From assembly GCF_002891535.1 (NCBI RefSeq), contig NZ_PDZR01000012.1:1-64000 (forward strand): DNA of 64,000 nucleotides. The letters run 5' to 3'. The position numbers were made by a program, and so were the translations under genes. The notes beneath the pieces are model-generated. The model was given only the letters and a program-made list of their open reading frames with translations, was not told the origin of the DNA and did not search any database. The stretch is from Methylocella silvestris (lineage in GTDB: Bacteria; Pseudomonadota; Alphaproteobacteria; Rhizobiales; Beijerinckiaceae). Below are positions 26,289-34,115 of this stretch, one piece after another. The stretch's first letter is position 1, and the number at the start of each line of letters is the position of its first letter.

Positions 26289-26684
26289 TCATGTCGAAGG
26301 AGCCTTCTTGTGGCGCAGGCTGAAGGACCAGTCGATAACGCCGGAGCAAAACAGCGCCCACCAGACCAGCACAGGCTGCATCGCGAGTCTTGGCCCATGA
26401 TAAATCCAGCTGTCGGGCAGGCCCTCGACGCGCACGCCTGCAAAGGCGTGTTTGAGATTGGCGGGGAAGACCGCGATCGCATAGAGGGCCAGCATAACGC
26501 CGGCAAGGCGGCGCAGGCGCGGGACCATCAAAGCGAGCGCGCCGGCGATCTCGCAGACGCCCGTCGCGAGCACCACCGCGCGAGGGTAGGGAACCGAGCC
26601 GGGCATGATTGGCAGGAACCGTTCGGGATGGGCGAGGTGTAGCGCGCCGGCGGCGAAATAGAACGCCGCCATTGCCCAGCGCAT
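26289..26684 (-). CDS. DoxX-family membrane protein
   Basis: 131 residues with four helices: MRWAMAAFYFAAGALHLAHP, VVLATGVCEIAGALALMVP, LAGVMLALYAIAVFPANLKHAF and QPVLVWWALFCSG. This is the MauE/DoxX-like fold. Such proteins have no single known role; some support thiosulfate or redox reactions at the membrane. It lies 56 bases after the antiporter gene and 13 bases before PAP2, consistent with one transcript. Confidence 0.85.
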   Translation of the reverse strand: MRWAMAAFYFAAGALHLAHPERFLPIMPGSVPYPRAVVLATGVCEIAGALALMVPRLRRLAGVMLALYAIAVFPANLKHAFAGVRVEGLPDSWIYHGPRLAMQPVLVWWALFCSGVIDWSFSLRHKKAPST

Positions 26685-26740
26685 CGGCGCGCGACAACGA
26701 TCCGCCCGCGACCCGCCTGCTCCAAGGTGCGCCGGCGCGC

Positions 26741-28447
26741 CTATTCGGCCGCCTCGGCGGCGACGATGGAGTCCCGCGCGCGCGCTTCATGTTCGAGCGC
26801 CCAGGCCTCGGCCGCCGCGCGGTCGATGCCGAGCTCGACCAGCACGGCGACGGCGAGATCGAGGCCCGGCGGGGTCGAGGCGTCGATGACGGGCAGCAGG
26901 CCGATCGCCGCAAAGGCCGCATGTTCATCCTCGTCCGCGGCAAGCGTGAAGCGCTTGATGTGGGGAAAGGCCAGCGCCGCGAGCGGAGTCAATTCGCGCG
27001 AAACCCGAAGGTCCGGCGTCGTGATGACCACGATTTTGCGCTCCCTGACGTTGAGCGGCTCCCAGATGCGCGGATCCGAGGCGTCTCCGAACAAGACCTC
27101 ATAGCCGTCGGCGTTAGCGTCCGCGAAGGCCTTCTGATCGGCCTCGATCGCCGCATAGCCGATGTCGAATTCGCTCAGCGCGTCGGCGACGGTGCGGCCG
27201 ACTGCCCCCATGCCGATAATCAGCACGGGAGCTGCGAGTTCGCTCTGGAGAAGTTCGCGCTCCTGCTTCGCCGCCCGGCGCGCGCGCATTTTGCCGGCGA
27301 GTTTGCGGCCGACCTTGGCGATTGCCGGCGTTAGCGCGAGGCTAAGAGCAACGGCGGAAATAATGATCGCCGCGGCGCGGTCGCCGATCAGAAGGCGCAT
27401 CGTTGGCATGCTGAGGATGACGAAGGCGAATTCCGAGCCCTGGGCGAGCAGGAAGCCGAGCTGGGTCGAGCCGGGAATCGACCAGCGGAAGATCAGGCTG
27501 GCGACGCCATTGGTGACGATTTTGATGGCGATCAGGGCGATGGTGACGCCAAGGATCGCCAGCCAGTTCTGGCCGAGCGCGTTAAGATCGAGCGAAAGGC
27601 CGACCGAGATGAAGAAGAAGCTCAGCAGCAGATTGCGGAATGGCTTGGTCTCCGCCTGAATGATCGGCCGATAGGGCGTCTCCGCGATGATCATGCCGCC
27701 GAGAAATCCGCCGAGCGTGAGGGAAAGTCCGATCGAGCCCGTCGCCCAGCTCGCAGCGAGGGCGACGAGCAGTGCGCTCGCCGTAAAAACTTCGGCGTTG
27801 TCGGTGCGGGCGATGAGATCGAAAAGCGGCCGCACGACAAGGCGGGCCAAGGCGAAGGCGACGCCGAAGGCCGCCGCCGCCTTGAGCACCGCCAGGAAGA
27901 GCTGCGGGGCCATCGAGCCCGACTCGCCGCCGATGGCGTTGACGATGATCAAAAGGAAGATCGCGGCGACGTCCTGAAAGATGAGAATCGCGGTGGCGGT
28001 AAGGCCGACCGGGCAATTCTGCTGGCGCCGCTGCGCCAGCAGCCCGGCGACGACCGCGGTGGAGGAGAGGGCCAGCGTCGCCCCGAGCAGAAAAGCGGGC
28101 AGCGGGGCGAGCCCCAAAATGAGGCCGCCAAGGCCGAGACCCAGCCCGCCAAGTGCGACCTGCACCGGTCCGAAGCCAAAGATGTCGCGCGCCTGCTCGC
28201 GCAGATGACCCAGCGAGAAATGCAGGCCGATATCGAACAGGAGGAAGACGACGCCAAGCTCCGCCAGCAGGGCGATGGTGGAGCTCGCGCCGTCGACGCC
28301 GCTGGCGTGCAGCAGGATGCCGAGCACCAGATAGCCGACAATCGGGCTGAGGCGCGCCGCGCGGCAGGCCACGGCGGCGATGACGCCGAACAGCAGCAAG
28401 AGGACGACGGGCTGAAGGGAATCAAGAACGGCGTGAATATGGTCCAT
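26741..28447 (-). CDS. CPA2 monovalent cation/proton antiporter with TrkA-N domain (KefB/YbaL-like)
   Basis: 568 residues. About twelve membrane helices (1-380), including LLALSSTAVVAGLLAQRR and FQDVAAIFLLI, conserved in the Kef/YbaL branch, followed by a cytoplasmic TrkA-N nucleotide-binding domain with GMGAVGRTVADAL (GxGxxG) and acidic residues EAD at the end of the second strand. Predicted K+ or Na+/H+ exchange, gated by NAD(H) or a similar ligand. Its start lies 6 bases after the stop of a CNBD-flavoprotein gene, a strong hint of functional linkage with a redox-sensing partner. Confidence 0.93.
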   Translation of the reverse strand: MDHIHAVLDSLQPVVLLLLFGVIAAVACRAARLSPIVGYLVLGILLHASGVDGASSTIALLAELGVVFLLFDIGLHFSLGHLREQARDIFGFGPVQVALGGLGLGLGGLILGLAPLPAFLLGATLALSSTAVVAGLLAQRRQQNCPVGLTATAILIFQDVAAIFLLIIVNAIGGESGSMAPQLFLAVLKAAAAFGVAFALARLVVRPLFDLIARTDNAEVFTASALLVALAASWATGSIGLSLTLGGFLGGMIIAETPYRPIIQAETKPFRNLLLSFFFISVGLSLDLNALGQNWLAILGVTIALIAIKIVTNGVASLIFRWSIPGSTQLGFLLAQGSEFAFVILSMPTMRLLIGDRAAAIIISAVALSLALTPAIAKVGRKLAGKMRARRAAKQERELLQSELAAPVLIIGMGAVGRTVADALSEFDIGYAAIEADQKAFADANADGYEVLFGDASDPRIWEPLNVRERKIVVITTPDLRVSRELTPLAALAFPHIKRFTLAADEDEHAAFAAIGLLPVIDASTPPGLDLAVAVLVELGIDRAAAEAWALEHEARARDSIVAAEAAE

Positions 28448-28453
28448 AGACGA

Positions 28454-30139
28454 TCAGCCCCGCTTCGCTTCGAGGAAGCGGTGTATGTCGGATACGACGA
28501 CGGAGCCCTCGCCTACGGCCGAAGCGACCCGCTTGGTCGAGCCGGCGCGGACGTCTCCGACGGCAAAAATGCCCGGTAGCGAGGTGGCGTAGGGAGAGGC
28601 GGCCGAGACCCCCGCGGCCGCGCCCGTCGCGACAAAGCCCTTTTCGTCCAGCGTCAGACAGCCCTGAAGCCAGCCCGTATTCGGCGTCGCGCCGATCATG
28701 ACGAACATGTTGCAAACCTGCAGCCGTTCGCTTGCGCCAGTCGTTTTGTTAGTCAGCGTGACTTCGCTCAGCCGCTCGCCGCCATGGACGCCGCTAATTT
28801 CCGTCCGCACATGCAGCGTGATCGACGGCGAGCCCAAAATCCGCTCGATCAGATAATAGGACATGGTCGCGGAAAGATCGGGCGCGCGCACGACGATATG
28901 GACATGCCGCGTCTTGCGCGACAGAAACAGCGCGGCCTGGCCGGCGGAATTGCCGCCGCCGACGACGATGACTTCCTCGTCGCCGCAGAGCGCCGCCTCC
29001 ATGGCGGTCGCGGCGTAATGAATGCCCTGGCCCTCGAACCGTTCATAATCGGGCAGGTCGAGCTTGCGATAGCGGGCGCCGGAGGCGATGACGAGCGTCT
29101 CCGCGCGAACCCTGCCGCCGTCTTCGAGTTGAAGCACCAGAGGCGACCCGCAGCAGTCGATCCCCGCCACATCGCGCGAGATCGCCAGCTTGGCGCCGAA
29201 TTTCTGCGCCTGCACCTGCGCCCGGCCGGACAGCGCCTGTCCTGAAATGCCGGTCGGGAAGCCGAGGTAATTCTCGATCTTCGAGCTCGTGCCCGCCTGT
29301 CCGCCGGGCGCCTCGCCTTCGATCACCAGCGTGTCGAGCCCCTCCGAGGCGGCGTAAACGGCGGCGGCCAAGCCGCCCGGACCGCCGCCGACGACGACGA
29401 CATCATAGACATGGGCCGGATCGATCGTCTCGGTGAGGCCGAGCGCGTCGGCGAGCGCCGCAGTCGAGGGGTTGCGCAGCACCTCATGCCGGGAATCAAT
29501 CACGACCGGCAATTGATCCGCCCTGATCTCGAAGCAGTCGATGAAGCCGTCGGCGTCGGGGTCGGTCTCGGTGTCGAGCAGCCGGTGCGGATAGGCGTTG
29601 CGCGTCAGAAAGCGTTGCAGCCGGATGGTGTCGCCGGAGTGCGCCGGACCGACGAGAAAGACGGCGCCGCGCGCATGGCGGATAAGGCCGACGCGGCGCA
29701 GAATGAACGCTCGCATGATGATTTCGGCGCAATCGACATCAATCGATGACATGCGGCGGAAATCGGCGCGCTTGACGCGGATGAGGCGCGTTTCCCCACG
29801 CGTCCGCCCGCTGACGAGCGATTCGCGCTCGTTGAACAGATTGAGTTCGCCGGTGAACTGCCGCTCGGTGAGGACGATAAAGACATCCGGCTGGCAGTCT
29901 TCGCCATGATCGAAAATTTCGATCGCGCCATCGAGGACGATGAAGAAATCGCTGTTGCGCTGACCGCGATCGAACAGGATTGCGCCGGACGGCAGCAGCT
30001 CCTGCTTGCCGAACATGGCGAGGCGCGCGACCTGCTCATGCGTCAGCTGGGGAAAGGTTTGCGCCCGGCGCTCATAGGGGTCGGCCGGGTCGAGCGCGGC
30101 GCCAGTCGTGAGCTGCGGCGTTTCGAGCGTTAGGGTCAA
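28454..30139 (-). CDS. Cyclic-nucleotide-domain/thioredoxin-reductase-like flavoprotein lacking CxxC
   Basis: 561 residues from a TTG at 30139 with GGAGA upstream. Order: a Crp-type cyclic-nucleotide-binding domain (about 30-140; FDRGQRNSDFFIVLDG), a Grx/Trx-like linker domain (about 155-235, AVFLVGPAHSG), then a two-Rossmann FAD/NADPH module with VVVVGGGPGGLAAAVYA, GGGNSAGQAALFLSRK and GIFAVGDVR. The site that carries the redox CxxC pair in thioredoxin reductase reads HYAATAMEAAL, with no cysteines. The enzyme thus cannot reduce thioredoxin in the usual way and may act as an NAD(P)H oxidoreductase or sensor. First gene of the run that continues with the antiporter. Confidence 0.9.
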   Translation of the reverse strand: MTLTLETPQLTTGAALDPADPYERRAQTFPQLTHEQVARLAMFGKQELLPSGAILFDRGQRNSDFFIVLDGAIEIFDHGEDCQPDVFIVLTERQFTGELNLFNERESLVSGRTRGETRLIRVKRADFRRMSSIDVDCAEIIMRAFILRRVGLIRHARGAVFLVGPAHSGDTIRLQRFLTRNAYPHRLLDTETDPDADGFIDCFEIRADQLPVVIDSRHEVLRNPSTAALADALGLTETIDPAHVYDVVVVGGGPGGLAAAVYAASEGLDTLVIEGEAPGGQAGTSSKIENYLGFPTGISGQALSGRAQVQAQKFGAKLAISRDVAGIDCCGSPLVLQLEDGGRVRAETLVIASGARYRKLDLPDYERFEGQGIHYAATAMEAALCGDEEVIVVGGGNSAGQAALFLSRKTRHVHIVVRAPDLSATMSYYLIERILGSPSITLHVRTEISGVHGGERLSEVTLTNKTTGASERLQVCNMFVMIGATPNTGWLQGCLTLDEKGFVATGAAAGVSAASPYATSLPGIFAVGDVRAGSTKRVASAVGEGSVVVSDIHRFLEAKRG

Positions 30140-30353
30140 TCGCGCGTCTCCGTTGCGGGCAAATTTGAGTCCACGGTCAGCGCGCGCGGCGCCGCGGCGG
30201 GGCATTCCTAGTGAGTGTGGCGGCGAAACGGAATTTTCGGCGAAGCCGGGCCGGATGGCAAGGCTAAAATCCAGCCCGCCCAAAGGCGCGAAATCGCCAA
30301 GGCGTCAACGGGGCACCTTCGGCGCTGTGCCGGCCGCATTCTGTCGCAGGTGA

Positions 30354-31979
30354 TTATGGGCGTTCGCGGTCAGGTAAAGCGTTTTCAAAACGCGCCGGCG
30401 CCGCCGCGTCGGCGTCGGTGACGTAAAGCGGCAGGGTGATGACGAATTTGGCGCCGGGCGGCTCTGTTCCGCTGGCGGCCGCTGCGGGAGGCGCAAGGGC
30501 GAGGGATCCGCCATGGGCGCGCACGAGGTCGGAGGCGATGACGAGGCCAAGGCCGGTCCCCCCGGCGCGATCGGCGGTGAAAAAGGCGGCGAACAGTTTT
30601 GAGCGGGCGGAGTCCGGGACGCCTGGACCTGAATCCGAAACCTCGATGATCGTTTCGGCGCGTCCGGGCAGCGCGGCCGGCGCGCCCTTTGCCGGCGCGG
30701 GGCGCCCCTCGCAGGGACCGAGCCGCTCGCGCGCGGCAATGCGGATCTCGGCTGGCCAGCCGGGCGCGGGTCCCGCGCTCTGCAAGGCCTCGACGCCATT
30801 GCGCAGAAGATTGACGAGGACGCGGAACATTTGCTCGGCGTCGGCGCAGACCTCGAGGCGCTCCGGCGCGTCATTGACAAATTCGATATGCCCCGCGGCC
30901 AGCGGCGAAACGCTTTCGATCGCTTCCTCGACAAGCGGGCGGAGAAGAAACCGGCGCAGCTTCGGCGGCTCGTCCACGGCCCGGCCGTAGGTCATCGTCG
31001 CCTGGCAGAAGCGGATCGCGCGATCGAGCGTCGCCACCAGTTTGGGGGCGATGCGCTGGGCCAGCGGATCGGTGACATTGGCGAGGCGGTCCGACAGAAG
31101 CTGCGCCGAAGACAGCATGTTGCGCATGTCGTGGTTGATCTTCGCCACCGCGAGGCCGAGCGCGGCGAGATGCTTTTTCTGGTTCAGCTCGCGCACGAGC
31201 GATTCCTGCATGACGGCGAGCGCCGCCTCCGCCTGGCCGATCTCGTGTTCGCTGCCGGAGGGCTCGATGATGCGCGCCGCATTCTCGGGGTCAGCGCCAA
31301 ATTCGGTGATGTTGTCGGTCAGCCTTCGGACGGGCCGCAGCACCATGATATTGGCGGCGATCGTCGCCAGGATCGCGACGATCGCGGACATCACGAGGGT
31401 CATGACGAGAAGCCGCCGAGAATAGGCCTCCATGCCGCGCTTGAGCGGCGCCTCGTCCATGGTGATGGCGACGGCGTCGCCTCCCATAGGGGCCGCCCCC
31501 AGAACGGTGATGACGCGCCCGCTCGGGGCGAACAGCGTCTCGATCGCCTCGAGCGGGACGTCGCCCAGCGACTGGGTGCGCAGATCATAGACCGCGTCGA
31601 CGGCCGGCGGCAGGTCCGACGAGGCGAGGATCCGCTTGGTGCCTTTCATATTGAGGACGATCACCCGCGCGCCGACGCTTTCGAGCAGCATGCGCGACAG
31701 CTCGGGCGGGGTCATCGCGCTCGGCGCGGCTTCAAGCACGAGCGCGGCGGTATAGGCGGCGCTGAGCCGGTTATGCAGCCAATAGGAGCGGTAGATCGAC
31801 AAAGCCGGCACGTAAATCATCGTCGCCGCGATCATGACGAACGCCGTATTCAGCACCAGGACGCGCATGGAGAGGCCGAAGGACAGCCGGCGCCGCCGGC
31901 GCGCGCGGGCTGCCTCCGCCGCTGGCTCGGCGGCGAGCGACTCATGGCCGACATGCGGAGGAATGGCGAGTTCGCTCAT
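30354..31979 (-). CDS. Membrane sensor histidine kinase
   Basis: 541 residues. Two membrane helices (about 38-60 and 190-215) flank a periplasmic sensor of about 130 residues without a recognisable fold, followed by a HAMP-like region (about 215-270), a DHp helix with His near 283 in AKINHDMRNMLSSA (HDMRN in place of the usual HELRN), and an ATPase domain with N box NLLRNGVEAL, G1 DSGPGV and G2 GGTGLGLVIA. No response regulator is adjacent, so it is an orphan. A 20-bp perfect palindrome lies 33 bases upstream (32012-32031). The CNBD-flavoprotein gene follows after about 214 bases. Confidence 0.9.
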   Translation of the reverse strand: MSELAIPPHVGHESLAAEPAAEAARARRRRRLSFGLSMRVLVLNTAFVMIAATMIYVPALSIYRSYWLHNRLSAAYTAALVLEAAPSAMTPPELSRMLLESVGARVIVLNMKGTKRILASSDLPPAVDAVYDLRTQSLGDVPLEAIETLFAPSGRVITVLGAAPMGGDAVAITMDEAPLKRGMEAYSRRLLVMTLVMSAIVAILATIAANIMVLRPVRRLTDNITEFGADPENAARIIEPSGSEHEIGQAEAALAVMQESLVRELNQKKHLAALGLAVAKINHDMRNMLSSAQLLSDRLANVTDPLAQRIAPKLVATLDRAIRFCQATMTYGRAVDEPPKLRRFLLRPLVEEAIESVSPLAAGHIEFVNDAPERLEVCADAEQMFRVLVNLLRNGVEALQSAGPAPGWPAEIRIAARERLGPCEGRPAPAKGAPAALPGRAETIIEVSDSGPGVPDSARSKLFAAFFTADRAGGTGLGLVIASDLVRAHGGSLALAPPAAAASGTEPPGAKFVITLPLYVTDADAAAPARFENALPDRERP

Positions 31980-32776
31980 GGTCTTTCAGCGCTCCCGCGC
32001 GGCAAAGGGGACGTTCGCCGCGCGGCGAACGCCATCGTCGTCAGGCCGCTCCGCCGCCGCGCCGAGGCTGAATTGAAAGCGTACATCCCTCCGCATATGG
32101 GAGCGCGACGGATTTGATCAACTCCGAGCCCAAGCTTGCGGCGGGCGTCGGCCCGAAGTTTCTTGTCCTGTCGCCGCGATCCGGCGCGGCGCCGCGCGCC
32201 CAGAGGCGGAGTCCCTGGCGTCTGTGGGGCGTTTTGCCGCATCGCGGTCTTCAGCCTCATGAATTTCGCCTTTGACGGCAGCTTCGCCTCGAGGACCATT
32301 CGGCAGCCGCAGATGGTCCAGAACCTCACTTAACGATCAAAATACCGTTTGGGACTTCATTCAAAAGCGCCAAATTCTAGCAGGCGGTCGGAGTCGCGCA
32401 TGTGTGATTTCACACGCGCCGTGCCGGGCGACACGGCTGCCGCTTTATTCCGTTAATGAAATACGCTGGCGCGCGTGGTTTCGTTTCGCGCTTGCGCGAA
32501 CGGCCGCGCCGTTCGGGTCGGCGGCGCTTTTGAAAGTATCACCGCTTTTTCCGGCCGATCTTGTCGCGCCGCGCATGATTTGATTAATCGGGTGGCATGA
32601 TGTCGCGGCGTTTTCCGCAAAACAAGGCGAGATCGACGCCGACCGAGAGCGGCCGGGGTCAAAATGACACTTTCGCTACACTCCGCCTTCTGACGGGGGT
32701 TGCTTCAACATGTCTTTGCGAAGTGGTATAGCTCCTGCAGGGGTTTCAGGCGGCTCATCCTTTCTGGAGGCGGAAT
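31980..32776. other. 797-base intergenic region, divergent sensor kinase and ugd
   Basis: No convincing gene is seen; short frames are Arg-rich and lack ribosome sites. The region holds the palindrome at 32012-32031, a GTGTGA-TT-TCACAC inverted repeat (32402-32415), and near ugd a possible promoter TTCAAC (32704-32709), 17 bases, TATAGC (32727-32732). Confidence 0.45.
32012..32031. promoter_or_regulatory. Perfect 20-bp palindrome upstream of the sensor kinase
   Basis: CGTTCGCCGCGCGGCGAACG reads the same on both strands with no spacer. It lies 33 bases before the start of the minus-strand sensor kinase, so it may be an operator or a leader hairpin. Confidence 0.5.
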
Positions 32777-34096
32777 ATGCATATCGCAATGGTTGGCTCA
32801 GGCTATGTTGGACTGGTTTCCGGAGCCTGCCTCGCCGACTTCGGGCATAACGTCATCTGCATCGATTCCGACGTCCGGAAGATCGATTCGCTCAAGGCTG
32901 GCAAAATGCCGATCTATGAGCCGGGCCTTGCCGAACTCGTCGGCAACAACGTCCGCCACAAGCGCCTGTCATTCACGACCGATCTCGTCGGCACCGTCGG
33001 CAAGGCCGACGCCGTCTTCATTGCGGTCGGCACTCCTTCACGGCGCGGCGACGGCCACGCCGATCTCTCTTATGTCTATCAGGCCGCGCGCGATATTGCG
33101 GCGGGCCTCGACGGTTTCACGGTGGTGGTCACGAAATCCACGGTGCCGGTCGGAACGGGCGACGAAGTGGAGCGCATCATCCGCGAAGCGCGTCCCGACG
33201 CTGAATTCGCCGTGGTCTCGAACCCCGAATTTCTGCGCGAAGGCGCGGCGATCGACGATTTCAAGCGGCCTGACCGCATCGTTCTCGGCGTCGAAGACGA
33301 GCGCGCCAAGGAAGTGATGACGGAAGTCTATCGCCCGCTTTACCTCAACCGTGCGCCTTTCGTCTTCACGAGCCGGCGCACCTCCGAATTGACCAAATAT
33401 GCCGCAAACGCATTTCTTGCGACCAAAATCACCTTCATCAATGAGATCGCCGATCTGTGCGAGCGCGTCGGCGCCAATGTGCAGGATGTCGCGCGCGGCA
33501 TCGGCCTCGACAACCGCATCGGCTCGAAATTCCTGCATGCCGGGCCGGGCTATGGCGGATCCTGCTTTCCCAAGGACACGCAGGCCCTGATCAAGACGGC
33601 GCAGGATTATGATTCGCCCATCCGGATTGTCGAGATGGTCGCCGCCGTCAATGACCAGCGCAAGCGCGCCATGGCGCGAAAAGTTTTCGCTGCGCTCGGC
33701 GGCTCGGTGCGCGGCAAGACCATCGCCGTCCTCGGCCTGACGTTCAAGCCTAACACCGACGACATGCGCGATTCGCCGGCGATTTCGATCATCACCGCCC
33801 TTCAGGACGGCGGCGCCAAGGTCAATGTGTTCGACCCAGAAGGCATGGATCAGGCGCGTCTCGTGCTCGAGGACCTGACCTATTTTTACGATCCCTATTC
33901 CTGCTGCGACGCCGCCGACGCGCTTGTCATCATCACGGAATGGGACGAGTTCCGCGCTCTCGACCTCGAGCGGGTGAGGTCGCTTTTGACGGCGCCGATC
34001 ATGATCGATTTGCGCAATATCTACGATCCGGCCGAAATGGAGCGAAAGCAGTTCCATTATTCCGACGTCGGACGCGGCGCCCGGGCCAAAGCGTAA
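32777..34096 (+). CDS. ugd: UDP-glucose 6-dehydrogenase
   Basis: 439 residues, full length. N-terminal NAD-binding motif GSGYVGLVSG (7-16), the family block YEPGLAELV, VTKSTVPVGTGDEV, and the catalytic Cys near 261 in GPGYGGSCFPKDT. C-terminal UDP-binding domain with GLTFKPNTDDMRDSPA. It makes UDP-glucuronate for exopolysaccharide or lipid A and capsule sugars. The ATG at 32777 follows GGAGG. It converges on hrpB with 19 bases between stops. No polysaccharide cluster surrounds it. Confidence 0.97.
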   Translation: MHIAMVGSGYVGLVSGACLADFGHNVICIDSDVRKIDSLKAGKMPIYEPGLAELVGNNVRHKRLSFTTDLVGTVGKADAVFIAVGTPSRRGDGHADLSYVYQAARDIAAGLDGFTVVVTKSTVPVGTGDEVERIIREARPDAEFAVVSNPEFLREGAAIDDFKRPDRIVLGVEDERAKEVMTEVYRPLYLNRAPFVFTSRRTSELTKYAANAFLATKITFINEIADLCERVGANVQDVARGIGLDNRIGSKFLHAGPGYGGSCFPKDTQALIKTAQDYDSPIRIVEMVAAVNDQRKRAMARKVFAALGGSVRGKTIAVLGLTFKPNTDDMRDSPAISIITALQDGGAKVNVFDPEGMDQARLVLEDLTYFYDPYSCCDAADALVIITEWDEFRALDLERVRSLLTAPIMIDLRNIYDPAEMERKQFHYSDVGRGARAKA

Positions 34097-34115
34097 GAAG
34101 GAAACCGGCCCGAAT

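Noticed and set aside
31976-32329. 117-codon minus-strand frame upstream of the sensor kinase
   Set aside because: Arg/Ala-rich without motif or ribosome site; covers the palindrome region.
32402-32415. GTGTGA-TT-TCACAC as a CRP site
   Set aside because: The spacer is 2 bases instead of the 6 needed for CRP; kept only as an inverted repeat in the intergenic entry.
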